From positions 6,572,001-6,636,000 of the forward strand of contig NZ_JACYXC010000001.1 of the NCBI RefSeq assembly GCF_016031615.1: a stretch of DNA of 64,000 nt. The letters are read 5' to 3'. A model generated the notes under the pieces. It was not told where the DNA came from, ran no database searches, and worked only from the letters and a program-made list of their open reading frames with translations. This DNA comes from Streptomyces pactum (lineage in GTDB: Bacteria > Actinomycetota > Actinomycetes > Streptomycetales > Streptomycetaceae). Positions within the stretch are counted from its first letter, which is position 1. Each line of letters starts with the position of its first letter. This document shows, piece by piece, positions 44,887 through 51,915 of the stretch. The position numbers were made by a program, and so were the translations under genes.

Positions 44887-45708
44887 TCACCGGACCGGGT
44901 CCCAGGGCGCGGGTCCGGTCCCCAGGGCCCAGGCGGTGAGCGCCGGGCCGTCCACGCAGCCGATCCCGCACCGGGCCGCGTACTCGGCGGCCGGTTCGGT
45001 GAACTCGCTGGTGGTCACCACGGCCGCGACCTCGGCGTCGTGCACCGCGAAACAGGTGCCGCCGAACCGCTGGACATCGCCCGAACCCACCTTGTGCGCG
45101 GGGTCGTAGCGCTTGCACTGGATGACCACCCGCCGCCCGTCCGGGGCGACGGCCACCACGTCGGCCCCCAGGTCGCCGGCGCCGCCCACCACCCGGACGT
45201 CCTCGCAACCGTCCCGCTCGCACAGCGCCGCGACCGCCTGCTCGAACTCGTCGGCGTCCAGGGCGGTGTAGTCTGGTTCCCCGGCCTCCTCGACCAGGAT
45301 GTCCTGGCCGTCCCGGGTGCCGTCGAGGTCCTCGGCGGGGACGCCGGACGCTTCCGGCGCCACGACGGGGTCCGGGGCGGGGCGGGCGAACTCGTCGAAC
45401 CCCTCGGTGTCCGGTGCGGCGCCGGGCGGCGCCGGGTATGCCGCCTCGCGGCCGGTGGGCACGGCGTCATCGGGGAGGACCAGGGTGGGCTCGGTACCGT
45501 CCGCGGCGGCGGCCCCTGGGCACCGGGCCGGCCACCGGGGCTGCCCGGCCACCGGGTCGGCGTACGCCGGCGGGGCGGGGTGGGCGGCCGCCGCCCGAGG
45601 GTCCGACCCTCGCCCGCCACCGGCGGTACGGAGGGCCACGGGTCCTCGTACGCCCCTCCGGCCGTGCCGGCCCGCGCGCTCGCGCAGGCCGCGGCCCGGC
45701 GCGGCCAC
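44887..45708 (-). CDS. Mrr-like restriction endonuclease domain protein (C-terminal part)
   Basis: The last 120 residues form an Mrr-type endonuclease fold. ALDADEFEQAVAALCERDG leads to the active-site pattern GADVVAVAPDGRRVVIQCKRY, with the Asp and the QxK (QCK) of the PD-(D/E)XK family, then SGDVQRFGGT. The preceding stretch is a disordered Pro/Ala linker. A GTG at 45708 has no clear ribosome site, and homologues carry two N-terminal membrane helices. Exactly such helices are encoded just upstream in another frame (45600-45977). The true gene is therefore probably 44887-45977 with one indel. It would be a membrane-tethered nuclease acting on DNA or RNA. Confidence 0.75.
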   Translation of the reverse strand: MAAPGRGLRERAGRHGRRGVRGPVALRTAGGGRGSDPRAAAAHPAPPAYADPVAGQPRWPARCPGAAAADGTEPTLVLPDDAVPTGREAAYPAPPGAAPDTEGFDEFARPAPDPVVAPEASGVPAEDLDGTRDGQDILVEEAGEPDYTALDADEFEQAVAALCERDGCEDVRVVGGAGDLGADVVAVAPDGRRVVIQCKRYDPAHKVGSGDVQRFGGTCFAVHDAEVAAVVTTSEFTEPAAEYAARCGIGCVDGPALTAWALGTGPAPWDPVR

Positions 45709-45977
45709 CGCCCCCGGTACGCCGCGGAGGCCGCCCAGGGCCCCCGGCCGGCGCCCCGGTGGCGCCGGCGGTGGAACAGGGCGGCCACCACCAGGGCCAC
45801 CGATGCGATCACCAGGGCGGCGAGCGGACGGGAGGACCGGGCCGCCTCGCGCACCATGACCGCCGTACCGAAGAGCACGATGGCGAACAGCCCGAAGCCG
45901 AGCGACAACTGCCGCAGGCTGAAGGCGGACCGGTGTCTCCGCCCCGTTCGACGACCGTCCACGGCCACGGGCCGCAC
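45600..45977 (-). pseudogene. N-terminal two-helix segment of the Mrr-like protein, different frame
   Basis: From a GTG at 45977, preceded by GAGGTGAGGGG, this frame encodes an Arg-rich start, two hydrophobic helices (FGLFAIVLFGTAVMV and LAALVIASVALVVAALF) and a basic/Gly linker. The frame then continues as nonsense past about 45610 and overlaps the endonuclease frame. Joining both frames near 45590-45650 would give a coherent membrane Mrr protein of about 360 residues. Confidence 0.6.
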
Positions 45978-46496
45978 CCCCCTCACCTCGCCAAGATCAC
46001 TCGTCCGTCGTCCGCCGTCTGCCCCGCGGCGCCCTCCGCACACCGCCCGCGCCGCCGGCCCGCTCCACCCCGGCCACGGCACGACCGCGGGACCACGGCG
46101 CCCGGGACCCGGATTCCCGCATCCGGTGACCCCCGGGGCGCGCACCGGCGACGCGACGGGGGTACGGAGGCGGAGCGGGGCCGGAGAGTGCGGCGGCCCA
46201 CGGGCGGGCACCGGTCCGCCGGGAAACACCGGACGGACGGAAACGCCCGATGGCCGGGAAACGCCGGACGGCCGGGCGCGGGTGTGCCGGGGTGCCGAGT
46301 TGAGCGGCGCCCCGGATCGCAGAGGTCGCGGGGACCGGGGCAGGGCGGACACGGAGAAGGGGCCGTACCCACGTGGGTACGGCCCCGGTGCCCGTGCGGT
46401 CCGGCGCGGCCGTCGGGGTGGCGCGGCGGCTTCTGACGTGCCGTCCGTCCCGGCCCGCGGGCAACACTCTCACGGCCCGGCCGGGCGGCGGTCCGG
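45978..46496. other. Intergenic region with a perfect palindrome
   Basis: This 519-bp region has no credible gene. It contains a repeated CCGGGAAACRCCGGACGG block (46218 and 46255 areas) and the 28-bp palindrome at 46359-46386. The Mrr-like gene promoter should lie near 45985-46050; none is obvious. Confidence 0.45.
46359..46386 (-). terminator. 28-bp perfect palindrome, likely terminator
   Basis: GGGGCCGTACCCAC (46359-46372) is the exact complement of 46373-46386. It lies 110 bp after the DUF4235 gene stop. The perfect symmetry also allows an operator role. Confidence 0.5.
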
Positions 46497-46763
46497 TCAC
46501 CCGGGCCAGGTCCCGGTGAGGCGCCGCACGGCGACCGCGCCGCCGCGGTCCACCGCCGCCCGGACGGCCGCGAAGATCGCTCCCTGGAGCGCCGCGGTGA
46601 GCAGCACCTCCCGCCACCCGCGGTCCTGGTCCAGGGCGTCGGGGGCATCGTCGTCATGCCCCATCAGCTCCCAGGTCCGCCGGAACAGCGCACCGGCGGC
46701 CACCCCGCTGAGGGCGCCCAGGGCGAGCCCGAGCGGACGGTAGACGGCCTTGGACGCCTTCAC
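46497..46763 (-). CDS. DUF4235 family small membrane protein
   Basis: 88 residues from the GTG at 46763, with GGAGGAG upstream. It matches the DUF4235 pattern: a first hydrophobic helix PLGLALGALSGVAAGALF, the middle WRE element and a second helix AALQGAIFAAVRAAV. The function is unknown; these proteins usually sit in membrane-stress operons with DUF3618 and phage-holin-like proteins. Its start overlaps the stop of the upstream LEA-like gene by 4 bp (GTGA), so translation is coupled. Confidence 0.87.
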   Translation of the reverse strand: MKASKAVYRPLGLALGALSGVAAGALFRRTWELMGHDDDAPDALDQDRGWREVLLTAALQGAIFAAVRAAVDRGGAVAVRRLTGTWPG

Positions 46764-47287
46764 CGGCTCCTCCGGGACCGGCCAGCCGTGACCAGGACGA
46801 CCACCACCACGGCCGCGGCGGCCAGCAGCGGCCCGCGGCGGCCGCGCACCGCCGCGACGGCCTTCCCGGCGCCCTCCACCACCGCCTCGGGGGCCTTCTC
46901 CTGGGCGATCCGCGCCACCTGGGTGGCCGTCTCCTTCACCTGGTCACCGGCCTTCACCGCGGTCTCCCGGACCTGGTCGCCGGCCTTCGCCGCGGTCTCC
47001 TTGGCCTTCTCCCCGGCACCCCGCGCCGTCTCCCCGGCCTTCTCGCCGGTGTCCCGTGCGGTCTCCCCGGCCTTCTCCGCGGTGTCCCGCGCGGTCTCCT
47101 TCGCCCGGCCGCCGGTCTCCACCGCCTTCTCCTTCGCCTTGTCCCCGGCCGCCGCGGCCTTCTCCTTCGCGTTCTCCCCGGCCTTCTGGTCCAGCTGTTC
47201 CCGGGTCGCCTCGACGTGCTCGCGCAGCTCCTTGGAGACGCCTGCCTTGCTGGTGGCCTTGCCGTTGTGCTGCGGATCGCTGGTCAT
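46760..47287 (-). CDS. LEA-like/DUF3618-type protein with C-terminal membrane anchor
   Basis: 175 residues from the ATG at 47287, with GGAG thirteen bases upstream. The N-terminus has the DUF3618-like VSKELREHVEATREQLDQ. Residues 35-130 are about nine 11-mer-like Lys/Ala/Glu/Thr repeats (KAGETARDTGE type), as in group 3 LEA proteins, which fold into helices on drying. A single membrane helix (LLAAAAVVVVVLV) ends it. It is probably attached to the membrane and protective under desiccation or osmotic stress. It is cotranslated with the DUF4235 gene. The holin-like partner commonly found beside this pair is absent here. Confidence 0.83.
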   Translation of the reverse strand: MTSDPQHNGKATSKAGVSKELREHVEATREQLDQKAGENAKEKAAAAGDKAKEKAVETGGRAKETARDTAEKAGETARDTGEKAGETARGAGEKAKETAAKAGDQVRETAVKAGDQVKETATQVARIAQEKAPEAVVEGAGKAVAAVRGRRGPLLAAAAVVVVVLVTAGRSRRSR

Positions 47288-47641
47288 CGGTTCTCGCTCT
47301 CCTCGCTCTCGTGCGCCCCGGCGGACGCGGTGGACGGCCCGGCGCGGCGCCGGTCCGCCGCCTGCAGGGCCGGGCGGCCGCGGCGTCCCGTGCGGGGCCG
47401 TGTCCCGGCCCGGTGACGGCGGCCGGCGCGCCCGGCGCGCCGCGCGGTCCGCTCCGGGCGGCGCGGCCGGGGTGGTCCTGCCCGGCCGACTACCCCGGGT
47501 CCCCCGGCTCATGCCCGTGGCCGGCCCAGGTGCGGCGGCCGGCGACCGCCGCACCGGGACCGGGTGGACGGCATCCGCTTGAACCGCGTCCCAGCGGGCA
47601 GCCGGGAGCTCAGACCACTGGTGAGAAAGGTGCGGTTCGGG
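47288..47641. other. Divergent intergenic region, LEA-like and YbdK genes
   Basis: This 354-bp region has no credible gene. It holds two GGCGCGCC-type palindromes near 47427-47445. TTGAAC at 47579 could be a -35 box for the rightward gene, but no matching -10 is seen. Confidence 0.4.
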
Positions 47642-48718
47642 ATGCGAAGCGTGGGTGTGGAGGAAGAACTGCTGCTGGTCCATCCGGAGACGGGGGAGCC
47701 CCAGGCCGTCTCCGGCGCGATCCTCGCGGCGGCCGGGCGGGAGGGGGAGTTCGAGGCGGAGCTCCACCGGGAGCAGCTGGAATTCGCCACCGAGCCGCAC
47801 CGGGTGATGACGGACCTGGCCGGCGAGGTGCGGCGGTGGCGGAAGCTGGCCGACGAGCGGGCGGCCGAGGTCGGGGCGCGGGTGGCGGCGCTGGCCACCT
47901 CACCCCTGGAGGCCGACCCCACCATCGGCACGGGGGAGCGGTACCGCTGGCTGTCGAAGGAGTTCGGCCTGACCACGCAGGAGCAGCTGACCTGCGGCTG
48001 CCACATCCACGTGGAGGTCGCGTCGGACGACGAGGGGGTCGGGGTCATCGACCGGATCCGCCCCTGGCTGCCCCCGCTGCTCGCGCTGAGCGCCAACTCG
48101 CCGTTCTGGCAGGGTGTGGACAGCGGCTACAGCAGCTACCGCAGCCGGGTCTGGAGCCGCTGGCCCTCCGCCGGCCCGATGGAGGTCTTCGGCTCCGCCG
48201 AGCGCTACCACCAGCGGGTGGGCGCGATGCTGGCCACCGGCACCCTGCTGGACAAGGGGATGATCTACTTCGACGCGCGGCTCTCCCACCGTTACCCGAC
48301 CGTCGAGGTGAGGGTGGCGGACGTGTGCCTGGAGGCCGATGACACCGTGCTGGTCGCGGCGCTGGTCCGCGGCCTGGTGGAGACGGCGGCCCGCGACCTC
48401 CGGGACGGCCGCCCCGCGCCGGAGGTGGGCGTCGGAGAGTTGCGGCTGGCCGCCTGGCGGGCCGCGCGCTCGGGGATCACCGGGGACCTGGTCCATCCGC
48501 TCACCTGGCGGCCCGCCGCGGCCGAGACCGTGCTGGCGGCGCTGCTGGACCACACCTCGGACGCCTTGGCGGACAGCGACGACCTGTCCTTCGTCCGCAA
48601 GCGCCTCGACGAGGTGCTGTCCCGCGGCAACGGGTCCCAGCGGCAGCGGAACACCTTCGCCCGCACCGGCGACCCCCGGGCGGTCGTCGCCGACGCGGTG
48701 GAACGCACCGCGGCCTGA
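47642..48718 (+). CDS. YbdK family carboxylate-amine ligase (GCS2-like)
   Basis: 358 residues. The ATG at 47642 fits the family opening RSVGVEEELLLV; GTG codons at 47621 and 47630 are alternatives, and GAAAGGTG lies 12 bases upstream. The glutamate-cysteine ligase type 2 fold shows GVEEELLLV, CGCHIHVEV and LSANSPFWQG in order. Such enzymes ligate glutamate to an amine using ATP. The E. coli YbdK has weak glutamate-cysteine ligase activity; the true substrate is unknown. It is the first of three unrelated single genes. It converges with the lactonase gene. Confidence 0.92.
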   Translation: MRSVGVEEELLLVHPETGEPQAVSGAILAAAGREGEFEAELHREQLEFATEPHRVMTDLAGEVRRWRKLADERAAEVGARVAALATSPLEADPTIGTGERYRWLSKEFGLTTQEQLTCGCHIHVEVASDDEGVGVIDRIRPWLPPLLALSANSPFWQGVDSGYSSYRSRVWSRWPSAGPMEVFGSAERYHQRVGAMLATGTLLDKGMIYFDARLSHRYPTVEVRVADVCLEADDTVLVAALVRGLVETAARDLRDGRPAPEVGVGELRLAAWRAARSGITGDLVHPLTWRPAAAETVLAALLDHTSDALADSDDLSFVRKRLDEVLSRGNGSQRQRNTFARTGDPRAVVADAVERTAA

Positions 48719-48879
48719 CCACACCGGCCGAGGCGGGGGACGGCGGCGGTGGCCGGTGGCGGGGCTCCCGCCGGTGCCGGCCGCCCCGGGCCCGGGAAGC
48801 CCGCCGCCCGACGCCGCCCGTACCCGCTGCCCGGCGCCGACCGCACCCCGTGCCCGGGGCCGCGGAAGGCCGGTGGGAC

Positions 48880-49926
48880 TCAGGCGAGGACCACACAGGC
48901 GGCGGCGGGCACCGGCAGCGCCCCGGCCCGGCTCGGCCGCCCGCTCACCGGGTCCACCGCGAACCAGGTGACGTCCCCCGACCACTCGTTGGACACGTAC
49001 AGCAGGCGTCCGTCCGGCCCGGCCACCAGGTCGCGCGGCCAGCTGCCCCCGCACTCCACCCGGTCGGTGATCCGTGGCCGCCGCGGTCCGTCGGAGAGCG
49101 AGAGGGTGACCAGGGTGTCGGTGCCCCGCACCGCGACCCAGGCGAAGCGCCCGTCGGGCGCGACGGTGACCACCGACGGGAAGGCGCGCGGCTCCGCCCC
49201 CTCCGGCGTGACCGCCAGGTCCGACAGCGGCGTCAGCCGCCCGGAACCGCCGTCCCATGCGCATACGGTCAGCCGTGGCACCAGCTCGTGCAGCACGTAC
49301 GCCGTCCGTCCGTCGGGGTGGAAGGCGAGGTGGCGGGGGCCGGACCCGGCCGGGAGCGGGGCCGTGGAGTGCACGTGGAGCGCCCCGGTGGCCGGGTCGA
49401 GCCGGTGCACCCGTACCGTGTCGGCGCCCAGGTCCACCCCGAGCACCCAGCGGCCCGTGGGGTCCGGCAGCACCTGGTGGGCGTGCGGGCCCCGCTGACG
49501 GTCGGGGTCCGGCCCCGAGCCCTGGTGGGTGAGGACGGCGGGCGGGCCGGTGAGCGTGCCGTCGGCGGCCAGCGGCAGACTGCTCACGCTGCCCGAACCG
49601 TAGTTCGCGGTCAGCAGCCGGCGCCCGACCACGCTGAGGTGGGTGGGGCCCGAACCGCCCACTGCGACCGGCTCGCCCAGCGGCGCCAGCCCGTCGCCCT
49701 TGGTACGGAAGGCTGCCGCCGTCCCCGCTTCGGTGTCGCTCACCGCGTACAGCACCCCGGTGCCCGGGGCCAGAGCGAGGCAGGACGGGTTCACCGGGCC
49801 GTCGGCCGCCGCCCGCGGGCTCAGCCCGCCCGTGGCCGGGTCCACGGCCGCGACCGTGATGCCCGCACCCCCTCCCGTGGTGAAGGAACCGATGTAGGCG
49901 AGCCGGGCGCGGTTTCCGTCGGTCAT
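48880..49926 (-). CDS. Lactonase family beta-propeller protein (6-phosphogluconolactonase-like)
   Basis: 348 residues from the ATG at 49926, with AGGAG upstream. A seven-bladed propeller is suggested by regular repeats of hydrophobic strands. The markers are YIGSFT at the start, NPSCLALAPG, the lactonase motif QRGPHAHQVLPDPTGRWVLG, GSGPRHLAFHPDG and GSWPRDLVAGPDG near the end. Homologues hydrolyse 6-phosphogluconolactone or other sugar lactones, but many family members have no proven substrate. It is a stand-alone gene without nearby pentose-phosphate genes. No signal peptide is seen, so it is cytoplasmic. Confidence 0.9.
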   Translation of the reverse strand: MTDGNRARLAYIGSFTTGGGAGITVAAVDPATGGLSPRAAADGPVNPSCLALAPGTGVLYAVSDTEAGTAAAFRTKGDGLAPLGEPVAVGGSGPTHLSVVGRRLLTANYGSGSVSSLPLAADGTLTGPPAVLTHQGSGPDPDRQRGPHAHQVLPDPTGRWVLGVDLGADTVRVHRLDPATGALHVHSTAPLPAGSGPRHLAFHPDGRTAYVLHELVPRLTVCAWDGGSGRLTPLSDLAVTPEGAEPRAFPSVVTVAPDGRFAWVAVRGTDTLVTLSLSDGPRRPRITDRVECGGSWPRDLVAGPDGRLLYVSNEWSGDVTWFAVDPVSGRPSRAGALPVPAAACVVLA

Positions 49927-50231
49927 GTCTGACGCTCCTGCGGTGGGCCGGGCGCGGTGGCCGGGCGGGACGGGGGCAACGGGCGACGGACCCGGACGGC
50001 GGGCCTGTCCGGGCGGGCGGTGCGTCGCGTGGGGTGAGTGCGCGTCGTACGGGTGAGCGCATCGCGTGGGGAGGGTGCGTCTCGGGGTGCGTCGGTGGGG
50101 AGGCGTGGCCGTCCGGACGGGGGCGCCGCGGTCCCCGGCGAGCGGCCGTGCCGCCGCCCGGAGACGCCGGGGCGGGCCGGGGACCCGCCGGGCGGGGTAC
50201 GCGGCGGTGGCACCGCCGGCGGGCCGGTCCG
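49927..50231. other. Intergenic region upstream of the lactonase gene
   Basis: These 305 bp contain no credible gene; short GGGTGAG and GTGCGTC repeats occur at 50030-50105. No clear promoter is seen. Confidence 0.4.
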
Positions 50232-50684
50232 TCAGCGCTGGTACCGGCCCATCAGTGTGCCGCCGGCGAGCTGCCGGGAATCGACCGCCGCGTGCACATC
50301 AGCGGCGGTCGCGCCGTCCGGCAGCGGGACCGGCCCGGGGAGTGCGTAGAGGCGGAAGAAGTACCGGTGGGCCCCGTCGCCGGCGGGCGGCTGGGGACCT
50401 CCCCAGCCGAGGTCCCCGTACCCGTTGCGCCGCTCCTGCCCGCCTGCCGGGCACTCCCCGGCGGCCACGCCGGACGCGCCGGGGTCGATGCCGGTGACGA
50501 GCCAGTGCAGGAACGTTCCCGAGGGCGCGTCCGGGTCCTCGCACAGCAGGAGCAGCTCCGCGGTTCCGTCGGGCACCCCCGACCAGGCCAGATCGGGGGA
50601 GAGGTCGTCGCCCTCCCTGGCGTGACGGCGCGGGATGAAGGCGCCGTCGTCGAAAGCGGTGCTGCGCAGCTCGATACCAGCCAT
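50232..50684 (-). CDS. YbhB/YbcL (PEBP) family protein
   Basis: 150 residues from the ATG at 50684; the ribosome site is weak. The phosphatidylethanolamine-binding-protein fold is marked by LCEDPDAPSGTFLHWLV and the later GPQPPAGDGAHRYFFRLYAL. The ligand-pocket His residues are in these motifs. Bacterial members are cytoplasmic small-ligand-binding proteins of unclear role, sometimes called Raf kinase inhibitor-like. It is a lone gene. Confidence 0.92.
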   Translation of the reverse strand: MAGIELRSTAFDDGAFIPRRHAREGDDLSPDLAWSGVPDGTAELLLLCEDPDAPSGTFLHWLVTGIDPGASGVAAGECPAGGQERRNGYGDLGWGGPQPPAGDGAHRYFFRLYALPGPVPLPDGATAADVHAAVDSRQLAGGTLMGRYQR

Positions 50685-51116
50685 GCGGGGCTCATACCCG
50701 CTCGCCGTCGTGCCCGCCGGGGACGGCCCCCAGATGCACGCGACCGGCGCAGTGCGTACCGCCCGGGTGGCACGCCGGTGGCCCACCGCCCCGCCGCGGG
50801 CGGACGCGTCGCGGCCGGCGGCCACGGGGGCAGGACCACCGACCGTGCCCGTCGCGCGGACCACCCGCCGGGCCGCGCCGGATCACCGGGTCGCGCCGGA
50901 TCGCCTGCTGTGCGGCCGCCGGGTCGCGGGGGCCGGACGGCCGCGCGGTCGGTGGTGACAGGACCGCGGCCGCGGACCGCGGGCGACGGGAGCTTCCCGT
51001 GGCCACCCGGCCACCGTCGGCGACCGGCCGGATTCCGCCCGGTTCGACGGGGTACCCGAGGGGCCGAACCGGGATCGAAGACGGACGGTCCCGGCCCCTA
51101 CCGGAGGTGTGTGGAC
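50685..51116. other. Divergent intergenic region before a small hydrophilic gene
   Basis: This 432-bp region has no credible gene. A GGGTCGCGCCGGATC-type direct repeat occurs near 50875-50905. No promoter is clear. Confidence 0.4.
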
Positions 51117-51413
51117 ATGACACAGCGGTCCCCCGAGGAGAAGCGCCGGGAAGCGGCCGGGCAGGCGTCCCCCGACCGAGGGCCGGGGGCCCACTCGGGC
51201 GCGGAGCGGCAACCGCGCGACCGCGCCGTACCGGGTACCGCGAGCAACCGCGAGGGCTATACGACGGTGGGCGGGACGGCCCACGGCGAGCAGCTCGCCG
51301 GGGTGGAGGCGGACGAGGAGACCGCACGGCCGCGGCCGGACCGGTCCGCCGGGCAGGGCCGCGAGGACACCCGCCGGACGCCGGACCGGGACCGGGCGGA
51401 CGGCGAGGCGTAG
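51117..51413 (+). CDS. Small hydrophilic protein, unknown function
   Basis: 98 residues. The ATG at 51117 has GGAGGTG eight bases upstream. The protein is charged, rich in Arg, Asp, Glu and Gly, and starts TQRSPEEKRREAAG. It has no membrane helix or known domain and is probably disordered. The strong ribosome site supports translation. It is followed 153 bp later by another small disordered protein on the same strand. Confidence 0.6.
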   Translation: MTQRSPEEKRREAAGQASPDRGPGAHSGAERQPRDRAVPGTASNREGYTTVGGTAHGEQLAGVEADEETARPRPDRSAGQGREDTRRTPDRDRADGEA

Positions 51414-51566
51414 CCGCCCGGTGCCGGCCGCCCGCCAGGGCGCTCGGCGACCCGGCACCCGCCGGGAACGGCGGCGCGGGCGGCGGGCCGCGGCGAGGCC
51501 GGGGAGGAGGTCCCGGAGACGGGACCGGCGTACGACACGGAAGCGCACGAGGAGAAGAGGAGACCG

Positions 51567-51776
51567 ATGAGCCACCGCGAGGACCGGACGGAGTCCGCGA
51601 CCGAGGAAGTACTCCGCGAAGTGGAGGAGGCGGAGACCCGGGTGACGGACGACGACAGCCCGTGGACCCAGGAGGACCCCGGGACGGGGGACCCCATGAC
51701 CCCGAACACGGAGGCGCAGCGGTCGCCGCACGGCACCGGTGACGACCACGGGGAGGCGGGCCGCGGCCGCCGCTGA
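51567..51776 (+). CDS. Small acidic protein, unknown function
   Basis: 69 residues. The ATG has GAGGAG upstream. It is strongly acidic at the N-terminus (EEVLREVEEAETRVTDDD, helical) and hydrophilic elsewhere. No domain is recognised. It may share a transcript with the gene at 51117, since they are on the same strand. A strong hairpin follows. Confidence 0.6.
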   Translation: MSHREDRTESATEEVLREVEEAETRVTDDDSPWTQEDPGTGDPMTPNTEAQRSPHGTGDDHGEAGRGRR

Positions 51777-51845
51777 ACCGCCGCCGGGGTAACGCAGGCC
51801 GGCCCCGGGTCCACGGCCGGGCCGGCGGCCCCCGTCCACGCGACC

Positions 51846-51882
51846 GGGCACCGCGCGCGCATCCGATGCGCGCACGGTGCCC
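51846..51882. terminator. Bidirectional terminator hairpin
   Basis: A 17-bp stem with one mismatch (51846-51862 with 51866-51882) and a 3-nt CCG loop lies between the small acidic gene and the convergent MFS transporter gene. Confidence 0.7.
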
Positions 51883-51915
51883 GTTCGTATGAGCGCGTGC
51901 GGTACCGGCACCGCC

